This document shows positions 1-7,566 of a stretch of 32,619 nucleotides of DNA, piece after piece. Each line of letters opens with the position of its first letter. Within the stretch, counting starts at the first letter, position 1. Location: positions 1 through 32,619 of the forward strand of contig JAJYOU010000021.1 in NCBI GenBank assembly GCA_021795965.1, in the 5' to 3' direction. A program made the translations under genes and the position numbers. The notes beneath the pieces were generated by a model, which did no database searches, was not told where the DNA came from, and saw only the letters and a program-made list of their open reading frames with translations. The stretch is from Chloroflexota bacterium (GTDB lineage Bacteria > Chloroflexota > Anaerolineae > Anaerolineales > Villigracilaceae).

Positions 1-41
1 GGGAGGAAAATTGGGGGAAAATGCGGTATAATCGCGGACAC

Positions 42-114
42 GCCTTTGTAGCTCAATGGATAGAGCGCCTGACTTCGGATCAGTAGGTTGCGGGTTCGAC
101 TCCTGCCAAAGGCA
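42..114 (+). tRNA. tRNA-Arg (anticodon UCG)
   Basis: The cloverleaf can be folded by eye. The 7-bp acceptor stem pairs GCCTTTG (42-48) with CAAAGGC (107-113), and A114 is the discriminator. The T stem GCGGG (90-94) pairs with CCTGC (102-106) around the loop TTCGACT. The anticodon loop at 73-79 reads CTTCGGA, giving anticodon TCG at 75-77, which reads arginine CGA codons. CCA is not encoded. The gene sits directly left of the AT-rich defence island, and tRNA 3' ends are classic integration sites. Confidence 0.96.
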
Positions 115-198
115 CTATGTGTTTAAGGGGGGAAGGCGCGGGATGGGTGCGCAAGGGGCTAATATTTACAAAATGTTGAAAATTTGAAGGATGTGAAA

Positions 199-615
199 TT
201 ATGTCGGAGTCGTATTTAGACTTCGAAACAATTTCCCTGCAACCAAGGATGGATCTTTTAGTTCATGTTCCCAAATCCTCTCAACTTTCCATCCCCTTTT
301 CTTTAATTGGTCAGAAACAAATTTATCGCGCTCGATATTTTTATGTAGTTTTATTTCCCAAAACTCTCGATTATTTTCTGGTATTTTCGAGTGATCCGGA
401 CAACAATGCCAAAAACAGCCATCCACAAAAAGTGCGAGCCTTTGCCTACGAAAGACAAAATCAGGTTTGCCGAGTAAAGGCTGATTTCTTCGCCACCCGG
501 ATATTTGATATTTACGGAATATATTTATCATCTTCAATTCAGTATCTTTATTCCCCTTGCCTCGAATGCGAGACATCACTTCGGAACGTTTTTCTTTTGA
601 AAATACATCTGCCAT
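199..615 (-). CDS. vsr: Very-short-patch (Vsr) mismatch endonuclease
   Basis: This 138-residue protein has the usual Vsr length. It carries the family landmarks: an N-terminal segment with RSEVMSRIRGKGNKDTE, the KPDFVF strand with the catalytic aspartate, FVDGCFWH followed by CCPDH (zinc-ligand region), NIERDKF, and a C-terminal GWKVERIWEHEL. Vsr nicks 5' of the T in T:G mismatches that arise when 5-methylcytosine deaminates, so it normally travels with a cytosine methyltransferase. Here the methyltransferase stop codon lies one base upstream of the Vsr ATG, implying translational coupling and one transcript running toward the tRNA. The pair probably limits mutation at the methylated site. 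Identification is by family motifs; the recognition sequence cannot be read from the protein. Confidence 0.95.
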   Translation of the reverse strand: MADVFSKEKRSEVMSRIRGKGNKDTELKMINIFRKYQISGWRRNQPLLGKPDFVFRRQRLALFVDGCFWHCCPDHSKIPENNREFWEIKLHKNIERDKFVSDQLKKRGWKVERIWEHELKDPSLVAGKLFRSLNTTPT

Positions 616-616
616 T

Positions 617-2164
617 TTAGTTTATCGTTGAATTATTTAAAATGTTTGCGACAATATGCGCAATTTGATGAGCCAGCAAAGGGGGAACAGCATTTCCTAC
701 TTGATGGTATTGTTGAGTTTTGTTTCCCTCAAAAAAATAATTATCAGGAAAGGTTTGTAAACGAGCAGCTTCCCTTACTGTTAGGCTTCGACATTGAGCT
801 GGGTCGTAATGAATGTAATAATGGCCATCCTTGCTAATATGGGATACAACAGTGGTGGACGGTTTGCCTTGGACTTGAACACGAAAACGATCATTGAATT
901 TTGAACTATTTATGGCTTCTTGAACATTTTTGTGATTTGGAAGTAATTTTTCGGGAAAATTCTTAAGCATTGGCGAACGACCATGTTGTTTGGCATATAC
1001 AGAAGCAAAAAAGTATCTTTGCAAATCTTCATTAATATGCGATCTCGATTCATGGTTACAAACACCTTTTAATTCATTATCAATAAACCATTTCTGGTGT
1101 TTCTTAGGCCTGCAAATTAATGGTATAAATGAACTTCCTCTTGTCAAATTTACACCAATATTTTTAGATTCACTGATTATTGCTTTTTTAAGATCTTCAG
1201 GGAGAGATTCTAACCAATCTTTTTCTGCAATTTTCTTGATTTCATTTCGCCAATTTTTTTCTGAATCAGCTTCCTTGGATAGCCCACTTCGCAATTTTGG
1301 CAAATCGCCTATTACGTTGTCGATTGAAACTCGATCTTTTTTTTTCAAAATTTCCGGGGCATATTTATAAACATCCGATCGGATTCCGAAAATTATAATT
1401 CTATGCCTTGATTGGGGAATCCCATAATCTTCTGAATGAACGATAAAGTCTTCAGGCTTTGTTTCATTATGATTTTCTTGTCTTTTTTTAGAGATCGAGA
1501 ATAAATTGTAGGATAACAACAACCCAGAATTTTTATCAACAGCATTCAAAGGGTTTTGTAAATCGGTTAATATTAAATCAAATGTTTTTTGGAGCCCAAC
1601 TTGGGCCGAAAGCAACCCCTTAACATTTTCCATAACAAAAACAGGTGGCTGATGTACTGCTAAAATTCGCAAATATTCCTTGTATAGAAAATGCCTGGGA
1701 TCTTTTTGATATTTCTCTTCGCCGTTTGCCCCCCGAATTCTGGAACGCCCGACCAATGAATATGCCTGGCAAGGTGGACCTCCAATCAGTGCCCATTTCG
1801 GGAATCCCATTAAAGCATCTTTGATTCGCGAATCCACAATATCATTTGGTATGACACCTAACTCTGCAAGCCATGCCTCACTTTTTGCTTTAAAAGTTTC
1901 ATTTGGATATTTGCCAAATAGCTCTTGCCTGGTTATATTTCCTCGTAGATATTCATAGTAATCATTAGGAATATTTTTGTCAGCAAATTGTCGAAAAAAC
2001 GCCCTCAATTCCAAAGTGCGATGGGCAAAAACATCTTTTTCTATCGAAAGTTTGATTTTAAATTGCGGATATCCCTTGTTTGATTTTGAAGCGGAAAAAC
2101 CTTCACCCAATCCACCTGGACCAGCAAATATATCAATAATGGGAATTTGATCATTCATCGTCAT
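617..2164 (-). CDS. DNA (cytosine-5-)-methyltransferase
   Basis: This 515-residue protein has the C5-methyltransferase motifs in canonical order. Motif I is DIFAGPGGLGEGF near the N-terminus (SAM binding). Motif IV is GGPPCQAYSL with the catalytic cysteine. Motif VI is MENVKG, motif VIII is PQSRHRIIIFG, and motif X is YHQVGNAVPPLL near the C-terminus, preceded by SLTVREAARLQTFP. The variable segment between motifs VIII and IX should hold the target-recognition region. It is the first gene of a two-gene unit with vsr. It diverges from the GHKL-Z1-nuclease-AIPR genes and probably supplies self-protecting methylation for them. No Shine-Dalgarno lies before either in-frame ATG (2164 or 2158). A TATAAT lies only six bases upstream, so a leaderless message is possible. 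Confidence 0.96.
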   Translation of the reverse strand: MTMNDQIPIIDIFAGPGGLGEGFSASKSNKGYPQFKIKLSIEKDVFAHRTLELRAFFRQFADKNIPNDYYEYLRGNITRQELFGKYPNETFKAKSEAWLAELGVIPNDIVDSRIKDALMGFPKWALIGGPPCQAYSLVGRSRIRGANGEEKYQKDPRHFLYKEYLRILAVHQPPVFVMENVKGLLSAQVGLQKTFDLILTDLQNPLNAVDKNSGLLLSYNLFSISKKRQENHNETKPEDFIVHSEDYGIPQSRHRIIIFGIRSDVYKYAPEILKKKDRVSIDNVIGDLPKLRSGLSKEADSEKNWRNEIKKIAEKDWLESLPEDLKKAIISESKNIGVNLTRGSSFIPLICRPKKHQKWFIDNELKGVCNHESRSHINEDLQRYFFASVYAKQHGRSPMLKNFPEKLLPNHKNVQEAINSSKFNDRFRVQVQGKPSTTVVSHISKDGHYYIHYDPAQCRSLTVREAARLQTFPDNYFFEGNKTQQYHQVGNAVPPLLAHQIAHIVANILNNSTIN

Positions 2165-2170
2165 TCTGAA

Positions 2171-2199
2171 ATTATAGCATTGAGATAACCACCTTTAAA
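2171..2199 (-). promoter_or_regulatory. Candidate promoter of dcm-vsr, giving a leaderless mRNA
   Basis: On the minus strand TTTAAA (2199-2194) is followed by a 17-bp spacer and a perfect TATAAT (2176-2171). Transcription would be expected about seven bases further on, at or next to the A of the methyltransferase ATG at 2164. There is no Shine-Dalgarno in the intervening TTCAGA. The -35 match is only 4 of 6, so the -10 box carries most of the evidence. Confidence 0.55.
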
Positions 2200-2425
2200 A
2201 ACAATTTCCATTCGAATTTTTTGAAAGAGTGTTATATTTAAAATATTCTTAATTTGCCATTAAACGTTCAATAAAATGCCCATGCCATTAGCTTCGGACC
2301 CAGTCACCTTGTCATCAATTGACTCTTGAAAACAATATTTGCCAATGGTGAGTTATTAATCAGGTTTCTCGATGTTTTTCTAGGTGCGTTTCTGAATTAA
2401 TCAATCATAACCTATGAGGGTGAGT

Positions 2426-3937
2426 ATGAGTGATTTTGTAAATGTTCCTCCTTCCCCTGCATCATTGATCCAATCTCTTCGCGATATAGGTTACTCAATT
2501 CAAACCGCAATCGCTGATATCATCGATAACAGTATTACAGCCAATTCAACAAAAATAGATATTAAATTTTCTTGGAATTTTGGAAATTCCTGGCTGGCTA
2601 TTATCGATGATGGTGAAGGGATGACTCACGATGAACTAATAAATGCAATGAGATTCGGCAGCAAAAACTCATTGGAAAACCGCGCAGAAAATGATTTGGG
2701 GAGATTTGGACTGGGGCTGAAAACAGCATCTTTCTCCCAATGTCGTCATCTTACTGTATTAAGCAAAAAAAATAAGCTAGTTTCTTGTTGTGCCTGGGAT
2801 TTGGACTTAATTGCCAGAAATAATGACTCGAGTTGGATGCTTAGCGTATTAAATGAAGTCGCGATAAAACAAAATGTAGTACTAAATGAACTTTTTTTAA
2901 AGTTTCTTTCTGATAAAAATAATGGAACGATAGTTTTTTGGGAAGATATTGACCGAATGTATGAAGAAGGGCTTGTCAAGGATAAAGAAAAACTCTTTAA
3001 CGCACTCATTGATGACACCAGGGAACATCTGCAATTGGTCTTCCATCGTTTTTTATCGCCAGAAATCGGATCCAAAAAAGTATCCATATTAATGAATGGC
3101 GATAATTTAATCGCATTTAACCCTTTCAATCCTCAAAACCTTGCTACCCAGGAACTGGAACAACAACAAATAATTATTAATGGCAACAAGATTGTTGCTC
3201 AACCTTATATTCTTCCACATCACAATAAAGTTTCCAGTGAGGAATATGAAAAATATGCCGGTGAGGGTGGTTATCTTCAAAATCAAGGTTTTTATATTTA
3301 CAGAAATAAAAGGTTGATTATTAAGGGAACGTGGTTTAGATTAATAAAGAAAGCGGAATTGAACAAATTAATACGCATCAGGGTTGATATTCCAAACACA
3401 TTGGATCACCTATGGAAAATCGATGTAAGAAAATCTCATGCATCACCTCCCGAAATTGTCAAAGAAGGTTTGCTGCAAGTCATTGAAAAAATAGAGGTAG
3501 CCGGTCGAAAAGTATACAAACAAAGAGGTACAAAACTTGCTTCAAAGGTAACCAATCCGGTTTGGCATCGCAAGGCAATTGCTGGCGAAATAATTTATGA
3601 GATTAATAGAGATCATCCACTGATTTTGGATTTATTAAATAAGGTGTCAAAAGACCAGAAGGATTATCTCCAACAAATTATTACAATGGTTGAAAATAGT
3701 TTTCCGGTGGATTTATTTTATAGTGATTTCGCGGATTCACCTGAACAAATTAAAAGCCCTAGCTTTGATGAGAATGGATTGAAATTATTGCTTGATATGT
3801 TTATTGAAACGTGGGATCCGGGAGGAACCTTAAAGAATCAGCTAAGCAAAAAGTTGCTCACAGTTGACCCATTTTCGTCAAACATGGAATTGACCCAAAA
3901 TCTGTTGAAACATAAAGGATACAAAATTAATGAATAA
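2426..3937 (+). CDS. MORC/GHKL-type ATPase of the defence cassette
   Basis: The N-terminal ~150 residues form a GHKL (Hsp90/MutL/histidine-kinase) ATP-binding domain. Visible are the N box ADIIDNSI, the G1 box IIDDGEGM and the glycine-rich lid GRFGLGLKTASF. The N box has aspartate where MutL and eukaryotic MORC have the catalytic glutamate. The remaining ~350 residues resemble the S5-like transducer and C-terminal region of bacterial MORC-like ATPases, which comparative genomics places in restriction-modification operons. I chose ATG 2426 because GAGGGTG (2416-2422) is a good Shine-Dalgarno for it; the earlier ATG at 2414 lies against that site. The 3' end overlaps the Z1 gene by 8 bases. By analogy with MutL it may clamp DNA on ATP binding and signal to the nuclease; this is inference. 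Confidence 0.88.
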   Translation: MSDFVNVPPSPASLIQSLRDIGYSIQTAIADIIDNSITANSTKIDIKFSWNFGNSWLAIIDDGEGMTHDELINAMRFGSKNSLENRAENDLGRFGLGLKTASFSQCRHLTVLSKKNKLVSCCAWDLDLIARNNDSSWMLSVLNEVAIKQNVVLNELFLKFLSDKNNGTIVFWEDIDRMYEEGLVKDKEKLFNALIDDTREHLQLVFHRFLSPEIGSKKVSILMNGDNLIAFNPFNPQNLATQELEQQQIIINGNKIVAQPYILPHHNKVSSEEYEKYAGEGGYLQNQGFYIYRNKRLIIKGTWFRLIKKAELNKLIRIRVDIPNTLDHLWKIDVRKSHASPPEIVKEGLLQVIEKIEVAGRKVYKQRGTKLASKVTNPVWHRKAIAGEIIYEINRDHPLILDLLNKVSKDQKDYLQQIITMVENSFPVDLFYSDFADSPEQIKSPSFDENGLKLLLDMFIETWDPGGTLKNQLSKKLLTVDPFSSNMELTQNLLKHKGYKINE

Positions 3938-6611
3938 TATCCTTATTGCCATAGAAGATATGGCATCCGCACTACTTTCTCCCAAACCGACATCAGAAGT
4001 AACGAGCAAAATTATAAATGAAGCTGTAAAAAAAACTTCTGAAATCATGTCTGTTGTGGAGGGTGTAAAAATTACCGAAGAAGAGATTGAGGTAATTACC
4101 AGAAGATTGGAGGCTCGGTTTGATATAACAATGACATTGGGAACATTGTTTTCCGAAAATTACAGGCCTTGGCTGGATAATTCAAAAGGTGATATTACTT
4201 GGTATTATTGGGAAAGATATAAACGTTTTTTAAAGTATCCACCACAAGTGGTTCGTAGCTTGGATAGCATCACTGACCAAATCTTGGATCACATTGAAAA
4301 TCCGAAGAAAGAGGGAAAATGGACTCGAAAAGGGATGGTTGTAGGGCATGTCCAATCGGGTAAAACCGGTAATTACATTGGCTTGGTTAATAAGGCTGCT
4401 GATAGCGGATATAAGGTAATAATTATTTTGGCAGGGACTTTAAATTTACTCAGAAATCAAACTCAATTACGCGTTGATAATGGATTTATTGGTAAAGATA
4501 CCGAGTTAAAGATGCCAGTTGGGGTGGGATTGTATTCCAATGAAAAACAGCCAGCTTATTTCACAACCAACACCAAGGATTTTAGAAAATCCATTGCAAA
4601 TCAGATAGGTGTTGGAATTGGAGACCTAAAAGAACCAGTCGTATTGGTAATCAAAAAGAACAAAACCACTCTTGAAAATCTTATCGATTGGCTGAAGCAT
4701 AATAACCGTCATAACTTAAAAAATTATCCGATGCTCCTGATTGATGATGAAGCGGATCAAGCATCAATTAACACGAACAAGGAGGGTGATGAAGCGACAG
4801 CCATCAATAAAAAAATAAGGGAACTTCTACATTTATTTGAACGTTCATCCTATATTGGTTATACAGCCACCCCCTTTGCCAATGTGTTTATTGATCCTGA
4901 AACAGAAACTGAAATGTTAGGAGACGATCTTTTCCCAAGAGATTTTATTATCAGCCTTGATCCACCAAGTAATTATTTTGGATCGGATAAAATATTTTCC
5001 AAAGAAACCAATTCGAGTATTGTTATCGAAGTCGACGATTTCGAAGAATACCTTCCTGCCTATCATAAAATAGATTGGCGTCCTAGTGGATTGCCAGCAA
5101 GCCTTGAAGAAGCAATAAGAGTATTTGTTTTAAGTCGCGCAATTCGTATTCTGCGTGGCGGTGAGAATTTGCATAATTCGATGATGATTAATGTTACCCG
5201 GTTTACAGGTGTTCAATCGCATTTAAAACTATTAATTGACGAATACATAAAAGAAATACGCCAATCCATCATTAACCATTACAAATTGAGTGTTTCTGAA
5301 GCCTTAAAAAACAGTGTGATGAGTGAAATAAAGACGACTTTTGATAAAACTTTTTCAGATTTAGAGTATTCTTGGAGCGAATTACAAGCGATATTAAAAG
5401 AATCAATATCGCCCATAAGTGTTATAGAAGTAAATTCTTCACCAACAACAGATAGGCTCGATTATAGTGAACAAAATTACCCAAATGGACGTTCTGTTAT
5501 AGCAGTTGGCGGGCTGGGTTTATCCAGAGGATTGACATTAGAAGGATTAACGGTCAGTTATTTTCTTCGTAACTCAATAATGTATGATACTTTAATGCAA
5601 ATGGGCCGTTGGTTTGGCTACAGGGAAGGATACGAAGATCTTTGTAGAATATATATGACTTCTGAAGCTGCATCTTGGTATGCCCACATTTCTGATGCAA
5701 CAGAGGAATTGCGTGAAGAATTTAGACGAATGAAAGCAGCAGGAATGTCGCCAAAAGATTTTGGATTAAGTGTTCGAAGCCATCCAGAATCTTTAATCGT
5801 GACTGCACGAAATAAAATGAGAACTGGTCAAAAAGTACTTCGAGGAGTAAGCTTGGAAGGTAGGCTAGTTGAAACTTCAATACTTCTGAAGAATATTACT
5901 TATGTTCAGGACAATAAAGCTTCAACGGAAACACTAATATTCGATGCGAAAAAGGTTGGGGTGGAGATTAAATCAGATTTTGGCCCTTTATGGATGGGCA
6001 TACCATCAAGCCATATCAATCAATTTATAGACCATTTTATTAATCACCCAGCTTCTCAAATTACAGAGAAAGAACCCCTTAAGGATTACATAAATTGGTT
6101 AAATTCACAAGGTATTGATAAATGGGATATTATTATTGTTTCACTAACCCAAGATTATGAGAGGGAATCTACAAGTTGGAACATTGGAGGCTTGGAGATT
6201 AAACCTCAAAGAAGAAAAGTGACCGATTACCCGCATCCAGGAGATGACGGAATTGCATTTTCTAAGCGTAGAGTTGCATCAAGAGGCTTGGAAAAAGCTG
6301 GCTTAACAGAAAACCAAGTAAAACAAGCAGAAACCACCTATAGCGGTAAAAATATACCAGATCACGCATATCGAGGTCAGAGAACCCGCCCGTTGCTTAT
6401 GATACATTTATTGGATTGCAGAGGCGAAAATGAAGAAATTTTGTTCGAAAAGGGAATTATTGCCTACGGAATAAGCTTTCCGGGTATAGCAGGTAGTCGA
6501 AGACCAGTAAAACTTGTGGAATATGTTGTCAATACGACTTGGTGGAAAAATCAATATGCTGATTTAATGGATGATGATGGGGAATCTGAAGATGAAAAAC
6601 CCATGGAATGA
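3930..6611 (+). CDS. Z1-domain superfamily-2-like ATPase
   Basis: This 893-residue protein matches the Z1 (PF10593) proteins found in restriction and phage-resistance operons. Helicase-type motifs are visible in order: Walker A GHVQSGKT (residues 139-146), Walker B LLIDDEAD (269-276), motif III-like YTATPF (311-316), a motif V-like VGGLGLSRGLTLEGL, and motif VI QMGRWFGYR (557-565). It is therefore expected to hydrolyse ATP and to move on or remodel nucleic acid. It overlaps the GHKL ATPase gene by 8 bases and the nuclease gene by 20, so the four rightward genes are almost certainly one translationally coupled transcript. By analogy with the motor subunits of type I/III restriction systems, it is the likely translocase; its DNA target is unknown. 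Confidence 0.9.
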   Translation: MNNILIAIEDMASALLSPKPTSEVTSKIINEAVKKTSEIMSVVEGVKITEEEIEVITRRLEARFDITMTLGTLFSENYRPWLDNSKGDITWYYWERYKRFLKYPPQVVRSLDSITDQILDHIENPKKEGKWTRKGMVVGHVQSGKTGNYIGLVNKAADSGYKVIIILAGTLNLLRNQTQLRVDNGFIGKDTELKMPVGVGLYSNEKQPAYFTTNTKDFRKSIANQIGVGIGDLKEPVVLVIKKNKTTLENLIDWLKHNNRHNLKNYPMLLIDDEADQASINTNKEGDEATAINKKIRELLHLFERSSYIGYTATPFANVFIDPETETEMLGDDLFPRDFIISLDPPSNYFGSDKIFSKETNSSIVIEVDDFEEYLPAYHKIDWRPSGLPASLEEAIRVFVLSRAIRILRGGENLHNSMMINVTRFTGVQSHLKLLIDEYIKEIRQSIINHYKLSVSEALKNSVMSEIKTTFDKTFSDLEYSWSELQAILKESISPISVIEVNSSPTTDRLDYSEQNYPNGRSVIAVGGLGLSRGLTLEGLTVSYFLRNSIMYDTLMQMGRWFGYREGYEDLCRIYMTSEAASWYAHISDATEELREEFRRMKAAGMSPKDFGLSVRSHPESLIVTARNKMRTGQKVLRGVSLEGRLVETSILLKNITYVQDNKASTETLIFDAKKVGVEIKSDFGPLWMGIPSSHINQFIDHFINHPASQITEKEPLKDYINWLNSQGIDKWDIIIVSLTQDYERESTSWNIGGLEIKPQRRKVTDYPHPGDDGIAFSKRRVASRGLEKAGLTENQVKQAETTYSGKNIPDHAYRGQRTRPLLMIHLLDCRGENEEILFEKGIIAYGISFPGIAGSRRPVKLVEYVVNTTWWKNQYADLMDDDGESEDEKPME

Positions 6612-7566
6612 AATTAATCTACCACAAAAAGATGTAACCGCTAGAAGAATTGATCCCGAACATGAACTCGATTTGTATTGGGCGTTGGATCTCTTGGGTC
6701 ATTATCTTTTTATTTTTGAGTTTTCACCAGAGGAAAACCTTCCACCAGTTACTCTTCCTGATCTAGTGGGGATCAAAACTTTTTATGTGCAGTCCGGGAA
6801 CCATATCGCCAAAAATCGACTAATTTTACTCTTGAACGATAAAAACAATTGGGAGATTTTTTTATCTTTATGCAACGATCTTCTTCAGGCTACAAGGAAA
6901 ACGCAAAATTCTTCAAATGCGGTAAGCGTTATTTTGAATAGATTGGAACATTGGCGGAAATTTTTACAAATTAATCAAAGCGGACTTTTAACTGAAGAAA
7001 AAATATTGGGGCTATTAGGGGAATTGTGGTTCTTAAATAAATATCTGATTCCCGTTTTTGGCGCTGGTCAATCAATAACATTTTGGCAGGGGCCAGAAGG
7101 GTTGCCATATGATTTTAATGTCAACGAAAGTGCAATTGAAGTCAAATGTAAATCTGGGGCAAACACTCCATATGTGAGAATTTCTTCTGCAGATCAATTA
7201 TGCCCTCAATTACCAGAAATGTATTTTTTTGTCGTTACTCTTGGGAAAACTCCGAAAAACAACGCAGATAAAATAAATCTTCCCCAATTAATAAGTCAGA
7301 TTGGTGATGCTTTAAAGTCTGAACCTTCAGCTCACTCCCAGAGGTTTTACGATCTTTTGCACGCAATTGGTTATATTGATTCAGATCAATATCTTGATTT
7401 TAGTTATATTGTTACAAATGAAATAATGTTCGAAGTAATTGATGGATTTCCTCGGGTGTGTTCAAAAGATCTTCATCATGGAATCTCCAACCTTACTTAT
7501 TCAATTAGCTTATTGGATTGTGCTCCATTTGAAAAGTGGCCGGATTGGATGCAGGGGATAAAATGA
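6592..7566 (+). CDS. PD-(D/E)XK motif protein (DUF4420-like)
   Basis: This protein of about 324 residues has a recognisable PD-(D/E)XK nuclease core. A helix carries LLGELWFLNKYL (Glu144), followed by a strand with YDF (Asp174) and then AIEVKCKSG, giving Glu183-x-Lys185. This pattern and the length fit the DUF4420 (PF14390) proteins that accompany Z1 and AIPR genes. I prefer ATG 6592 to the in-frame ATGs at 6571-6577 because GATGGGGA lies at a suitable distance before it; this leaves a 20-base overlap with the Z1 gene. The end overlaps the next gene as ATGA. It is the best candidate for the DNA-cutting subunit. The family assignment is from motif and context, and nuclease activity is inferred. 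Confidence 0.85.
   Translation: MKNPWNEINLPQKDVTARRIDPEHELDLYWALDLLGHYLFIFEFSPEENLPPVTLPDLVGIKTFYVQSGNHIAKNRLILLLNDKNNWEIFLSLCNDLLQATRKTQNSSNAVSVILNRLEHWRKFLQINQSGLLTEEKILGLLGELWFLNKYLIPVFGAGQSITFWQGPEGLPYDFNVNESAIEVKCKSGANTPYVRISSADQLCPQLPEMYFFVVTLGKTPKNNADKINLPQLISQIGDALKSEPSAHSQRFYDLLHAIGYIDSDQYLDFSYIVTNEIMFEVIDGFPRVCSKDLHHGISNLTYSISLLDCAPFEKWPDWMQGIK

Noticed and set aside
201-620. 139-codon open frame opposite vsr
   Set aside because: Antisense of a motif-supported vsr gene, with no family features or ribosome site.
2319-2359. TTGACT or TTGAAA upstream of the GHKL gene as a -35 box
   Set aside because: Neither has a good -10 at 16-18 bp (CCAATG or GTTATT), so the rightward promoter of the cassette is left unassigned.
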